Made by a program: the position numbers and the translations under genes
The notes under the pieces: generated by a model
Seen by the model: the letters and a program-made list of their open reading frames with translations, nothing else
Told to the model about the DNA's origin: nothing
Database searches by the model: none
Shown: positions 22,644 to 34,960 of the stretch, piece after piece
Numbering within the stretch: position 1 is the stretch's first letter
Layout of the letters: each line of letters opens with the position of its first letter
DNA from: Acanthamoeba castellanii str. Neff
Taxonomy: Eukaryota > Discosea > Longamoebia > Acanthamoebidae
Direction: 5' to 3'
DNA length: 64,000 nt
Assembly (NCBI RefSeq): GCF_000313135.1
Contig: NW_004457554.1
Coordinates: forward strand, 335,945 to 399,944

Positions 22644-24323
22644 ATGATGAACAGCCCGCAGCCTGGAAGGACCGCCAAGGACGACCGGGGTGACCCCAAG
22701 GTCATCGCCACCGTGAAGACGATTAACGTGATGAAGGCCTCCAACGCCATCATGCCCGAGTTCCTGAAGGCCGTCCAGAAGTATCACCAGCAACTGCACG
22801 CCCTCAACCAAACCTCACAGGTACTCCTCCCGGATCGATCCTGCAACCCCCCCCCGGTAATAATCGATCGATTGACCCGTTGGCTGTCCGTTACTAGGTG
22901 CTGTCAGATTTGATGCTGAAGCTCGCCGACGTAGAGAGCGGAGACCTGAGTGACTCCATCCGAAAGATTTCAGACACCCAGAAGCTCATCGGTACCGTAC
23001 CTTCTGTCTGCCACCCTTCTCCTTGGCACCCAGGAGCCGTTGCACTCACCCCTTCTTTCCTCTCCGCGCCACAAAGATGCGAAGCGCTGGAAGTTTGCGA
23101 CGGCCCTTCAAGAAGCCCTCGTGCAGGTATGCTACACGCCCTACAAAACAGCCCTGGCTGTGCGTGTGTTGCGTGCGTGCGTGCGACGCGCAGCGGGTTT
23201 GTCTTCTTCTTCTTCTTTTGTCGTTTCGCTCATGCGTGCTGGTGGCCCGTTTACGATGTCCTCAGTCGTACGAGAAGTCCGGCGGTGGACAGCTGGAGAC
23301 CGACAAGTCCGACGTCGCCACCTTCGAGAAGACCTACAAGGCCCAGAAGTCGGCGTCCATGAAGAACATCAAGAAGTTCGAGAAGGAGTTCAACAAGGCC
23401 AACAAAAAGAAGAAGAAGGTTGGCCTCCGTGCGAACCACCTCACGTGCCATTGCGTGTTCGTGCGCGTCCTGACCACGTGTCGCGTTGCTTTGCACGTGC
23501 TGCTGTGAGCAGGACGAGGACAAGATCAAGAATCTGGCCAACACGCTGGAGCAGAGCGTCGAGTCGCACGATCGGATGTTGGGCGATGAACTCAAGAAGG
23601 CCGAGCTGCTGGACAGAAGGCGGGTGTGTTTCTTCATCAAGCAGTGGTCCAAGGTCCTCGCCGAGGAATCAGAGGGAATGGAGGCGGGCCTGGTACTCAC
23701 ACCCATCACCTTGAAGCACGCACAACGCTGCTCCGGCACTGGTTGTTGACACTCCCACCACGTGTGTGTGTGTGTGTGTGCGCGCGCGCTGCTGCGGCAG
23801 GCCGAGATCAGCAAGGTCAAGACGGAGCTGGACCAGTTCACCAGCGATCCCGACAAGGTGTCCGGCACCACCGACAACCTGATCGAGAATTCCCGCCCCA
23901 CCAAGACGCTCGACCAACTGAAGAAGATCCGGGAGACGGGCTACTACTCCGAGTCGCTGCTCAACATATCCGGCATGGATGACGATGATGACGATGACGT
24001 CGGTGGCTCCACCATTCTCAAGGGTATGACATATCCCGTGCGCCCCCACCTCCCCACGTGGCCTCCAGCTCACCGCCTGCGGTGCGTGTTGCGTGTGCAC
24101 TATGACAGGTCGTTCGGTGCCCACATACAAGGTGAGGGTCAAGCAGAGGTTCGATGCCACCCACCCCGACGAGATGTCACTCACCCTGGGCGACATCTTC
24201 GATGTGAGCGAGGAGATCGACGAAAACTGGGCCATCGCCGAGGTGGCAGGCAAGCGAGGGATGTTCCCGCTCAACCACGTCGAGAAAATGATCATGCTAG
24301 GCGCCAGCGGCTCCCGCTTCTAG
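22644..24323 (+). CDS. BAR-domain protein with C-terminal SH3 domain
   Basis: Seven exons: 22644-22820, 22898-22991, 23077-23125, 23266-23418, 23513-about 23690, about 23801-24024, about 24108-24323. After a Pro/Arg/Lys-rich leader the protein is a long helical region (MPEFLKAVQKYHQQLHALNQ, DVATFEKTYKAQKSASMKNI, a KKKKK cluster, NLANTLEQSVESHDRMLGDE) with the layout of a BAR/I-BAR dimer that binds and bends membrane. It then has an acidic linker (DDDDDDDV) and ends in an SH3 domain: VKQRFDATHPDEMSLTLGD, NWAIAEVAGKRGMFPLNHVE, with the ALYDY-like, WW/W and GxFPxNxV positions present. It should link curved membrane to actin regulators. BAR subtype is not certain. Confidence 0.82.
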
Positions 24324-24639
24324 TCTTTTCTGGCGCTCTTCCCCCCTTGTGCTTGATGTTCGAGGGTTTCGACCTTCGTCGTTCAAATGCAGCAAGCCGT
24401 GTACAATGTAGCGCAAGCCCGGACCCTGGGCTGTGGTTGGCCCCTCCAAGTGCCTGCCCGACTGGCGGATAGTCAGGCCTGCTGTCGGATAGGAGTTGAG
24501 GAAAAATTCGGCAGAAACAGCTTTTCCCTGTTTTCTCTCGTCGCAAAAGCTTTTTTGTTTTGGGCGCGCATCCATCTCTCACATCTTTGGCCGAGACTAG
24601 TACCGACCAAGCAGGCAGTACCATCTATCGTCGCTCGCG
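24324..24639. other. Intergenic, 316 bp
   Basis: Between two plus-strand genes. A T-rich stretch (24540-24565) precedes the RING gene. No TATA box, tRNA or other RNA gene is evident. Confidence 0.5.
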
Positions 24640-26336
24640 ATGAGGCACAACGTGGCCCTGCATGGGCAAGAATATCCGAGGCGTCCTCTCTACACCAACC
24701 ATCACCAGGCATTGGTCGAAGATGGCCTTCAGACCCCTCGCTTTCCACAGCCGCCACTTCCCAGCCTCCCCTCTCACTCATCTGCTTCGCCCTACGTTCC
24801 TTCTCCCTCCTCCACTTCGTCTCATCATTCGTCACGGCGCGGTAATTCTTCCACATCCTCCTCATCTCGTAAACGATCGCGAGAAGAAGCATCGAGGGCG
24901 GCTCCGATCCCAGGCGTTGCGAAGCCGCTCGTGCTGAACGACCGTGCAGATGAGGAGCGAGCAGCCGAGAAAGAGAACTCGCGACATGGTGCAAACGCGC
25001 CAGCATCGGAGGATAGCATGTCGAGGAACGAAAAGGAGAAGGAACAAGAGAAAGGAGGGGAAGAAGAGGAAGAAAAGGACGAATGCTGCATCTGCCTGGG
25101 TGAGATAGGCGAGGTCATGGGCTGCCTGACGTGTTGTGAGCACAAGTTTTGCTTTGGCTGCATCTCGCAATGGGCCGAGAAAAGCAACACCTGCCCTCTT
25201 TGCAAACAGAGGTTTCGCGAAATCATCAGGAAGACGGTACCCTCCCTTCAAGGATTCTCTTCAAGTGTTCTTCATTTGAGTTACAAAACACACATAAATA
25301 AATAAATAAATAATACAACAATTACTGTATAAATACTACAACAGCATAACTTGTGCTGGCAAGGAAGCCTGCTTGACCCTATGTGGTGCACCTTCAGGTT
25401 GGAGGTCAGCAGGGGCGCAAGAAGCAAAAGACTGAACGCGTACGCGTGCGGAGGAAGGACTACAACCCCTGGAGCGAGGAAGAGGACGAGGACGACAGCG
25501 ATGATGATGACCTCGACGACGAAGACCTCCATTGGCCTCCGTCAGGTGCGCCTCCTCCCATGTGCTCTGCAATTCCTCCCTTCCTATGCACGGCAAGCCG
25601 GTTACTCACAGTGGTGCATTGCACGTGGTTGCACACACACACACACACACACGACGCACACACTCATGTACTAGGCTTCCTGATTGACTCCTTCTCGTTG
25701 GGCTCGATGCACGCGCCTCCGCTCTACAACCATCATCACGCCCACCATCATCACCATCATCACGCTCACCAACACAACTCGGGCTTCCCGTTCTCCTTCG
25801 TCACGCAGCCGCACGTCCACCACGCCATGGGCCTCTTTGATATGTTCCACCGCCTCATGTTCGATACCGCGCGAAGTAGCTACGCCCCCCACGGCCACGG
25901 CCACTCGACCTCGACCTACGCCTCATCGTCGTCGGGCGACGAGCTGTTGAGCGAGCCCAGCAGCCCCGAGGTCATCCTTGTCGACAGCGACGGCGAAGAC
26001 ACGTCATCGCTCGAACGCGGTCGCACGCGACGCGAACAGCGAACTGCAGCTGCCGACATCCCCGCGCCGCTCGCACTACCGCGCCCCCGCCTCCCGGCGG
26101 GGCCGGCCCAGGAGGTGATCGACCTCACCCTCCTTCCCGACTCGGAAGACGATGGCGATGACGATGATGAGACCGAGGCCGACGTGGCGCGGCGATTGCG
26201 GCGAGGCCGGGAACAAGGAGAGCCTCTGCCGACGGTAGTGGTCAACCTCGAGGCGTCGCCCGGGCCGCAGGTGCGCGAGTTTGCGCGGCGCAGCGGAGGG
26301 CGGATCGCCGACATCATCCACGAGCAGGATATCTGA
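24640..26336 (+). CDS. RING-finger E3 ligase with two SUMO-interacting-motif candidates
   Basis: Three exons: 24640-25236, 25398-25545, 25675-26336. A low-complexity Ser/Pro N-terminus leads to a C3HC4 RING (CCICLGEIGEVMGC, CEHKFCFGCISQW, CPLCKQRF), similar in spacing and sequence to the Topors/PHRF1-type RINGs. Exon 2 is basic then acidic (RVRVRRKDYNPWSEEEDEDD). Exon 3 starts His-rich and holds two hydrophobic cores beside acids: PEVILVDSDGED (about nt 25966) and EVIDLTLLPDSEDDGDDDD (about nt 26115), both in the form of SUMO-interacting motifs; VIDLT is the core seen in RNF4. The combination suggests a SUMO-targeted ubiquitin ligase acting in the nucleus. The order RING before SIMs is the reverse of RNF4. 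The function is inferred. Confidence 0.8.
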
Positions 26337-26687
26337 GACGACCTCCCGACCGATACGACTTCCACTACTACTACCACCACCACTACGACACTCGCCAACC
26401 CACCCCTCTTGTAAGTATGCGGCCGCTCACACACCGCGCGTGTGGCCCCTCTTGTATCATTTTCCCTCTTTCTCTCCATCACACTCTCTCCCTCATCTCC
26501 ACTGGTTAAGGGAGTAGCGGGGTGTGAGACACGTAAAAAACATGTTCGAGCACGTCCTGTTGATCCTACCTCCCCGGGTACCTCGTGCACGTCCTCACCA
26601 CCACAGGGGCCGTGAGTGCTGGCCAGGCGCAACACCACAGTCACCGCAGTCCCCCCCCCACCACGCCACAACGAGTTGTGCTGAGCG
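26337..26687. other. Intergenic, 351 bp
   Basis: ACC/ACT-rich simple sequence at 26360-26400 follows the RING gene. The rest should be the F-box gene's upstream region. No clear core promoter element. Confidence 0.45.
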
Positions 26688-28784
26688 ATGGAGGAGCAGG
26701 CCTGCAGCGGTTCTGGTGTCGGCTGCTGGTTCCCGTGGCGTCTCCTGCCGTGCGAGCAGGGGCTGTTGGTCTTCAGGTCAGCTCCCCCCTAGTTTTCGTT
26801 CTTTCTTTCGTCTCTTTCGTTCTCTCTCTTTCTTCCCTGACCGGCCCAGCGAGACCCCGCAGCTTCCTGGGGGAGCGGGACTTGGTGGCTGCGGCGGCCG
26901 TGTGCCGGCTGTTCCGGGCGTGGGCCAACGACAAGACCCTCTGGCGCGCTGCCGCCCTCCGCCGGGCTGTGGCGCCGCAGGTGGGCCGGAGCTGGAAGAG
27001 CCTCCTCTTCCAGTCCCGTTGTACGCTCCCCCCGACCACAAGTGCAGCGCGCAATTTGCTCGCCTGACCGCTCTGCTCACCGGTGGCTGGTGGTGAAGGC
27101 GTGGCGCCGGAGGGCTACCACCGCAAGTTCACGGACACGGCCCACAGCGGCGGCTCCTGGCTGATCGCCACCAAGGCAACTCCCATCACCCCCTTCGACC
27201 CCCTCGTGACTTCCTCTGTGCTCGTCCCGTGCCACGGCGCCAAATGACAGCAATCCAACATTGGCTTGGGCGGGACGGGGGCGGGCAGATGATGGCCAGC
27301 ACTTCTGGAGAGCTGCAGGGTCTGGGCCTGTGGTCCTTCTCCCCATTGGGGTGTGGGTACGCACGTCCCCTCTCCATGGGCGGCGGCGGGGGGTCCACCA
27401 GGGGGATGCCGTTGTTCACGTTATCCGCATCCGCAACGCGGCATTCGCGTGGACTTCTTCATTGCACCGTGCGTGCGTGCGTGCGCGTGCGTGCAGAGGG
27501 CCGAGGGTGAAGATGGCGCTCTACTCCCATGACGACGGCGAGAGCGGCAGCGCCCAGGCTCGGGCGTGTTCGACCAAGGGACGGCCCCACCTGCTCCTCG
27601 CGGTGCGGATCCCCTGATGCCCTTCTTCATGACTCCGCCTTGTCGTTGACTCCACACACGACACACACACGACACACACACGATACACGACACGACACAC
27701 GACACACACGCACCTTCCCAAATTGCGGGCTGGCCAGTCCACCACGCATGCGCGATCGATGGGCATTGGTCGGGTGGAGCTCCCCGTTCACACGCCCGTA
27801 CCAATCCACGCCGTGCGGCTTTCCCACCACCACCAACCACCGCTGCGCACATGATTCATGTGTGGTCTAAAAGGCGCCAACCAGGGCGTTGAGTACTGGG
27901 TGGTGGCCATCTACGACCGCATGGCCTTCCACAGCAAGGTGACCTCTACAACCCACCCACCCACCTCCCGCTCGACGTCGCGCGCTGGCGCTTCGCCCTC
28001 ACAGGCGGCCTGCCAACGTTGCTTGGGTTGGGCGGTGGACAGGTCAATCGCATGGACGAGCTGGAGACGGGGTCGATCGCGCACTACGCCTCCTACGCCC
28101 ACGTGTGCGAAGTCACGTACGTCGCGTGTGTACCGCGAGGGGGGGGGCAGTGCCGCGTTTGTTCTCAATCAAACCAATGGCGGGCGATGGTGGCAACAAC
28201 AACAACGACCAACAGGCACGCGTTCAATGAGTCCCTTCCCGGCGCAGTTCCCGAGGCAGGCCGGCAAGCGAGAGGACACGCACGGGTACTACATGTGCCT
28301 GGTGCCCCGCTCCGCCCTCGCGGTCCTCGAAGCCATGGACGACGACCCGGACGCGGCCCTCATCGACCAGCGCGAGAAGGAGGCCTACCACCACCACCGC
28401 CACCATCCAACGCTTTCCCGATCGGGCTGCGAGCGGGAAGTCGAAAGTGCAGAGGAGGAGGATCGAGAGGGCTTCGAGTCCGCCGCCGGCATCTGCCGGC
28501 ACTTCAAGCCCTTCCGGATGGAGCTGCAGGTTGGTTCTTCTCTTCTATCGTCTCTTCTCTATTGGTGGTGGTGGGTGGCGGTGGGTTGCCTCGTGAGATG
28601 CTGCTATTTCTGAGACGCGCGGCGGCGATGAGGGCAGGCGTGGGAGAGCGCCCCGAAGACGATCAAGCGGCTGGAGGTGGCGGCGCGGGTATTCTGCGCG
28701 TCGTGCCACGCTCTGTTCAGCGACCGAGCGCAGCTGGCCCTCCACCGATGTCGTCACCAAGTGCGGCCGGCGGCCTCGACATGA
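26688..28784 (+). CDS. F-box protein with C-terminal C2H2 zinc finger
   Basis: Exon 1 (26688-26776) joins exon 2 (26863-about 27017) to give LLVFSFLGERDLVAAAAVCR and LFRAWANDKTLWRA, a clear F-box, the Skp1-binding part of SCF ubiquitin ligases; it sits right at the N-terminus. Later exons encode VAPEGYHRKFTDTAHSGGSW, EYWVVAIYDRMAFHSK, GSIAHYASYAHVCEVT and GYYMCLVPRSALAVLEAMDD, a region I do not recognise that would be the substrate-binding part. The last exon ends with CASCHALFSDRAQLALHRCR then H, a textbook C-x2-C-x12-H-x3-H finger. The intron after SWLIATK seems to use a GC donor (27176). Exons between 27200 and 27620 are uncertain. F-box plus C2H2 is unusual. Confidence 0.65.
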
Positions 28785-28851
28785 CGCGGCGATAATGAAT
28801 GGAATGTATGTAATGTATGCATGTGAGGTGTGTGTGTGGCGTGTCTCCCCA

Positions 28852-29475
28852 TCACCTGCCCTTCCGCTTATCGCGTTTGCCGCCCTTGCCACCCGCCGCC
28901 GCCGCACCGCTGGCCGCCGCACCGCCGCCTTGTCTGGACTGCAGTCTGGGGATGAGCTCGCCCAGCTTCACCATCAGCGCCGCCTCTGTGCCATGGCCAC
29001 CCCCACCACCACAGTGAGTGTCATACACACGACTCTTTGATAGCGGCATAAAAAGCAGACGGAGCAGTAGTAGAGAGATGGCTAGGCTGGAGGGACACGC
29101 ACTAGTGTGGATGTCAGGGTGGACTGACTGCTTGTTCTCCTGGACCAGAACTCGGACTCGCCCCTTCTGCATGAAATCGCGAGGAAACGCCTTGTCGGCC
29201 TGCACCACCAATTTCATTCACATGAAATTACGGAGTGAGTTGCGCACACACGAGATGGAGTGTTTTTTTGCTTTGCGTGATGGGGGTGGCAAGTAGCACT
29301 GTACCTCGAGTTCGCATTTGAAGCCGAGATGCTTGCAGACGTCATAAATCTCTTGTGCCGTGGGGTTTTCGCAGGCCTTCACCTTGGCGATTTTCCTGCC
29401 ATCGGCAGCCGTCTTCTTTGAGTTGACGTAGACCGGGTAGATCACCGACCATTTCTTTTTCTCTGGGTCCATCAT
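28852..29475 (-). CDS. SRP19: Signal recognition particle 19 kDa subunit
   Basis: Three exons: 29475-29305, 29199-29129, 28983-28852. SRP19 binds the tips of helices 6 and 8 of SRP RNA and lets SRP54 load, and it is assembled in the nucleolus. The sequence follows the family closely: WSVIYPVYVNSKKTAADGRK, ENPTAQEIYDVCKHLGF, KGRVRVLVQ, LGELIPRLQSR, and a Lys/Gly/Arg-rich tail (KGGKRDKRKGR) typical of eukaryotic copies. Length (about 124 residues) is right. It is divergent from the SulP gene, with 185 bp between start codons. A neighbour-independent housekeeping gene. Confidence 0.93.
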
Positions 29476-29660
29476 CTTGTGTTTTTTGTGTCTCTACAAA
29501 TGATCAGCCTCGCCTTGCGACTATCTATTTCTTCAGCTTTTTCTCAGCCTGAGAAAGAAACAAAAGAAATTGCGGCTGCGCCAAATTAATTCGGTGTTTT
29601 GTCTCCGCTCCGGCACAGGCGAGTGCGGTGGGGCACCAACAACAAGGAGCAGCCGCACAG
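29476..29660. promoter_or_regulatory. Shared 185-bp divergent promoter region (SRP19 / SulP)
   Basis: The two genes start back to back with 185 bp between ATGs. A pyrimidine-rich stretch (29525-29550) is the only feature; no TATA-like box is seen. Shared control is inferred from the spacing only. Confidence 0.4.
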
Positions 29661-32600
29661 ATGGAAGAGGACGAGGAACATTTCTTCGGGCTGGGCCGCT
29701 TCGAGGAGCTGGGGGCAAGTGAGGACGCCGCTCCTCGCTGGCAGCCGCTCGGCACGACAGCAGACGACGACGAAATAGAGGATGGCGACGATGACGAAGA
29801 GGCGGCCCGCACTGCCGGTGGCGCCAACGCGAAGTCAGCCGACGTGGAGCGCTCCAGAAGCGGAGCCAAAGGCGAAGAAGAAGATGCCTCGACAACAGCA
29901 GAAGATGAGGAGGAGGTGGGCGGCACCCCTGCCGACGCAGCGCTGGTGTCTCGCCAGCTCGAAAATGGTAGCCGTGCAGCTGTGTGGCCACACCCACAAA
30001 CCAATTCATGCGCAGTACTGGCGGGGCTGACGTGATGACTCTTCTTCTTCTTCTTCTTCGCTCTCACATGCGTAGAGGTGGAGTTCTTCCGGGAGTTCGT
30101 GCGGGCGGTGGACCCCGACATCGGGCGGCACGACGAAGAGGTGCTCTTCGCCAACTTTGACACCTTCCGCACCTTCATCGTGGATGGCCTCCACCACGCC
30201 CTCGAAGGTGCACCACCGCCGGCCGCGCTCTTGCGTGCAACGCGTTCGTGTGTGTGCTGTCCCACACGCATATGCTCAATCGTGTGGTGCGGGTGTGGTG
30301 CGGATGTGGTGCAGGGGTCGTGAGTCCCGTGGAGGTGCACATCAAGGTGCACAAGGCCAAGAGGGACCTTTGGGGCATGTGCCACGCGGCCCTCACGCAA
30401 CACTACGCCCTCACCAACGTACGTTGCATTTTTTGCACATTCCAGGAATGTGGGGCATGCCACACAGACACGCACGCGCTTTGTTTTTGTTTCCATTTCT
30501 TTGTCACGCGCGCGCGCCTTGTGTGCGATGCAGTCACTGACGCTCTGGTGGCGGGCCGTACTTGCTTCGCGCAGCCGGCGCTGCTGCACGTCATCCAAAG
30601 CGTGCAGCGCTTTCACGAGAAGCTGATCCAGGTCCGGGGCTTCGACGGCGCCGCCGACGACAGCAGCCCCGACCCGGCCTCGGACTCTGGAATCTCCTCC
30701 TCGCCCGAGGAGCCCGACTCTCCTTCCGTCAGCTCCGCCGAGAGCGACGCGGTGCCGGCCGACACTCTCACCTCCCACCCCGTCGACAAACTGTTCGTGC
30801 CCCCCCCCACTTTTATCTATTCTTTATCCTTATTCTTATTATTCCTTTTATCTATTAGTTTTCTTCTTTTTTGGCTCATCCGCGTGCGATGGTGGTGGTG
30901 ACGGCCGGGCGCTGGGGTGCATGCATGCAGGCAGGCGTGGGCGAGGCGCAGCTGCACGGCGCGGGCGCTGGGAAGGCGGGCGCTCGGGGTGGTGCCCATC
31001 ACGCGGTGGTTCCCCCACTACTTCCGCTACGGGTGGGCCACCAACATCAAGTTCGACCTCCTCGCCGCCATCACCATCGCCTTCATGCTCATCCCCCAGG
31101 TACGAACCCTTCTTACGTAGTTCGCACCACGCGCCGCTGGTTGCCCTCTGGGCGACCATGACCATGAGCACATGTGACCGTGATCACGGGTGCGTTTGGT
31201 CGTGCAGGGCATGGCCTACGCGCTCATCGCCGAGCTACCGCCCATCTACGGCCTCTACGCCTCCCTCACGCCGTTAATCGTATACTCGGTACGCGTCTCT
31301 ATCACCAGCCACTACCACCTTCAACACCATCACCACCGTCACCTTCACCACCAGTACTGCCACTCTGGAGCGGTTTTGATTTCCGCGTCACTGATTACAT
31401 CTCGTGTCTGTGTCTGTGTATGTCGTGCGTGCGTGTGTGCGTGTGTGTGTCGTGTGTGTCGTGTGGTGTGTGTCGTGTGTGTCGTGTCGTGTGTGTGTCG
31501 TGTGGTATGTGTGGCGGTGCACCTCGGGTGGCAGTTCTTCGGCACGTCGGCGGAGATATCGATGGGTCCCACGGCCATGGTGTCCCTGCTGATCCCCGAG
31601 GCCGCGAGTGCGCTCGGCGCCAAGCCCGGCACGGAGGAGTACATCCAGGCGGCCATCCTGCTGACCTTCCTCATGGGCCTGATCCTGGTCGTGGCCAGCA
31701 TCCTCCGCGTCGGCTTCCTCATCGAGAACCTCCTCTCCCACCCCGTACGCCCCCTAACCCGCCGTACACGTTGCCCTGCCGACATTCTTTTGTGGACAAA
31801 CAACCCGAACCCGCGTTGACGCGCAACCGGTGAACTCCGTGCATGACGTGGCAGGTGCTGAGTGGCTTCACGTCGGCTGCGGCGGTGATCATTTTCATGT
31901 CCCAGCTCAAGTCCCTCTTCCGCATCTCCGCCTCCGGTACTTGCACACGGTCGCCCTATCCACGAGGAGGGTTCTTCGCTGCCTCTCTTGCGCGAGTCCT
32001 ACTCACACACCGTGGTGTGTGCGCGCGTGCGCGGTGGGAATGGCTCGTGGGGGGGGGTGCTTGAATCGAATGAAGGGGACACGCTGCCCAAGCTGCTGTA
32101 CTCGCTGGGCGAGAACATCGGGGACATCCACCTGTGGTCCCTCCTCCTGGGCTGCCTCTGCGTCGCCATCCTCGTACTCGCCAAACGGTCTGAGCTGCGC
32201 TCCTCTTCCTCCTCTCGGGGTCTGCTTCTGTGTACTCATGCCACACAACACGCACGACACACGCACGACACACGCACGACACACGACACGAACGGAGCAG
32301 GTACACGAAACGGTTGCCGGTGGCGTTGATGTTGCTCGTGGCCACCACGTTCCTCACCTGGATACTGGACCTCGACACACGGGTACCTCCTACTCACCCC
32401 TCCCGAATCCGCCCTGATGGGGGGGGGGAACAATGCAATCTCGCCCCTCGATCTCACTCCACAGCGCCCGCGCAGTTGGGGCTCAAGGTGATCGGCTCGC
32501 TGCCCACAGGGCTGCCCACTCCATCCGTTGCTTTCATGAGTATACGCCCCCGGCCCCACCGCTTTGCGACGGCCTCGGCTGTGGTGATGGTTGTGGTGGT

Positions 32601-34815
32601 GAATGAAAACCATGGCTGTGTGGGCTAACGCCAGTGCGCGCCGCCTGGAGCAGGGGAGGCCGGATGGTCGGGCGTGTGGAGCATGCTTCCCCCGGCCACA
32701 AGCATCGCCGTTCTGGGCTTCATCGAGGGCATCTCCGTGGCCAAACGCTTCTGCGGTGCTCCATTCCTTCCCCGTCCCCGCAATCGTCACACAGCGCGCG
32801 CGCGCGCGCGCACACACACACACACACACACAACACACGACACACCGCACGCGCGTGTGGACGACAACACGCACCAACAGCGCACACGTGGTGGTGGTGG
32901 ATCGGTTGTGAATGGCAGCCAAGAAGCAGTACTCCATCGACGTCGGACAGGAGATCCTCACACTCGGCCTCTGCAACTCCATCGGCGCCCTCTTCCAAAG
33001 CTGTACGCTCACTCTCCCCCCCCCGCGCGGCGTGCACACTTTGTGCTCGCTTTGCGACTCACGGCTGGCTGCACCAGATCCGGTGGCGGGCAGCCTCTCG
33101 CGGACCGCCGTCAACTACGAGAGCGGGTCGCGCACGCCGCTGTCGTCGCTTCTCGCGGCGCTGGTCATCGGCCTGACGCTGCTGCTCTTCACGCGGCTGT
33201 TCTACTACGCCCCCATGTGCGTGCTGGCCAGCATCGTCATCTCCGCCGTGTTCGCCCTCATCGACTACGAGGAGCCGCTCTTCCTCTACCGCGTACGCCT
33301 CCCTCCTCTTCCCTAACCACCACCGCCACCTCTCCTCCGATGCTGAAACCGACCGTTTCGCCTCGCCACTGGCGCAGATCAATGACCGGACGGACCTGGT
33401 GCAGCTGGCCATCGTGTTCGTCATCACCCTGTGCCTCGGTCCAGGCACGTGCACCCCTTACTCTTCGTTTGGCTCTCGCCGCTAAGTGCGTCGACGCACT
33501 TGCAGAGATCGGAGTGGGCGCGGCGGTCGGAGTGTCGCTCCTACAGGTCATCTATCGCACGGCCAAGCCCAGCTTTGTCGAGCTGGGGCGACTGGCTGGC
33601 ACCCTCGTCTACAAGGCATCGACTCCCACCCCGTGTCATCGCTCTTCGTTTTCGCTTTCAATTTTTTTAATATGTTACCGCTCGGAATGTTGCGCTAATG
33701 TCGTCGCGACTTGGGCTATGCGTGGGGGGGAGCAGGAGAAGGTGAGGTACCCGCACGCCGTGACGGTGGCGGGCGCCCTGGTGCTCCGATTCGACTCCAA
33801 CCTGTTCTTCGCCAACGTGGTGTGGTTCAAGGAGCGGCTCGGTACGCGTGTGGTGGCCGCCTTTGCACCTTCCACCGGACTCATTCCTCATAACTCTTGA
33901 ATGCGCGCAGCCAAGTACGAGGCCAGGAGCCCGAACAAGCTGCACGGCATCATCATCGACGCCACCGGTACACGTGCCGTCCTGTTCACACGCACGACAC
34001 ACGCACACGCACACGAATGGGGTCGCCTCGTTCCTATTTCTACCTCTTGGCTGAGCTCCATGTGTGTGCTTGTGTGCGTGTGTGCGTGCGTGTGGCACGT
34101 GGGTGTCAATCGCAGGCGTGAATAGCATCGACTCTACGGCGGTACACGCTCTGTCGGAGATCATCGACGCCTATCGGGCCAAGGCCATGTGCTTCCTGTG
34201 GACCAACGTCAAGAGCGAAGTCCGGTACGGAGATAGTGTCATCTTGCGGCCGCAACCCTCACTGCCTCAAGTAGCGCCATTGTTTATTAGCATCACGATG
34301 CGTTTCATCGCTCATCCTCAATGGACCGTCGCTCGTCGCTCTCTCGCGCGCAGAGACACCATGGACCAGTCGGGTCTTACCAGCAAGATCGGCCCCGAGA
34401 ACTTCTTCAACAGGTAACTCCTCTTGGCCCGCACCAATGTTTTGTGTAAAGTGCGCTCACCGTTGTGGCGGTGCTGCGCAGCACGCACGACGCGGTCGAG
34501 TTCATGGACGCCTACATCAAGGACCTCTCCACCACCTCCATCCTCGGCCACAAGGAGGCCACCAAGCTCCGCCGGAGGAACCGATCGTCATCTGGCGGCC
34601 CGCCGGTCAATCACGATCGGCACCACACAGGAGGAGGCACGAAGGGCGAGGGTGAAGAGACCCACACGCCGCGTCCCGGCGCAACCACGGACGATGGCGA
34701 TCAGCGTGCGGCCGATGTTGAAGACGATGAGAATGGTCATCGTCAGAGCGGCAGATCCCCAGCCTTCTCGGTCCGATCGCCTGCACCTTCGCTTGAAGAC
34801 GTCAGCCTCGACTAA
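29661..34815 (+). CDS. SulP/SLC26 anion transporter with STAS domain and long N-terminal extension
   Basis: About 20 exons. The first four (29661-29967, 30076-30207, 30315-30418, from about 30575) encode an acidic cytosolic region of about 250 residues with EFFREFVRAVDPDIG and TFRTFIVDGLHHALE, which I do not recognise. The membrane part begins VVPITRWFPHYFRYGW, KFDLLAAITIAFMLIPQ and GMAYALIAELPPIYGLYASL, the SulP signature, followed by FFGTSAEISMGPTAMVSLL, DPVAGSLSRTAVNYESGSRT and other spans (10-14 in all). The C-terminus is a STAS domain: ALVLRFDSNLFFANVVWF, GIIIDATGVNSIDSTAVHAL, and ENFFNSTHDAVEF across introns. It should move sulfate or another anion across a membrane. The tail after 34500 is low-complexity. 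If a promoter lies near 30900, the first exons could be a separate gene, but the frames join without a stop. Confidence 0.85.
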
Positions 34816-34960
34816 ACAAAATTTTTCGAATGTCTGTTGAGGGTCGTTGCCGCGATTCACCTCTGGGGTGTCGACATAACTTTTGTGTTTTAGTGAATTG
34901 GAAGAGCAGAAAATGACGAAATACGAAAAAAAGGAGCACATCAGCACAAATACGTAAAAG

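Noticed and set aside
24340..24420. GTTCGA-containing stretch looked at as a tRNA T-arm.
   Set aside because: No acceptor or anticodon arm can be paired around it.
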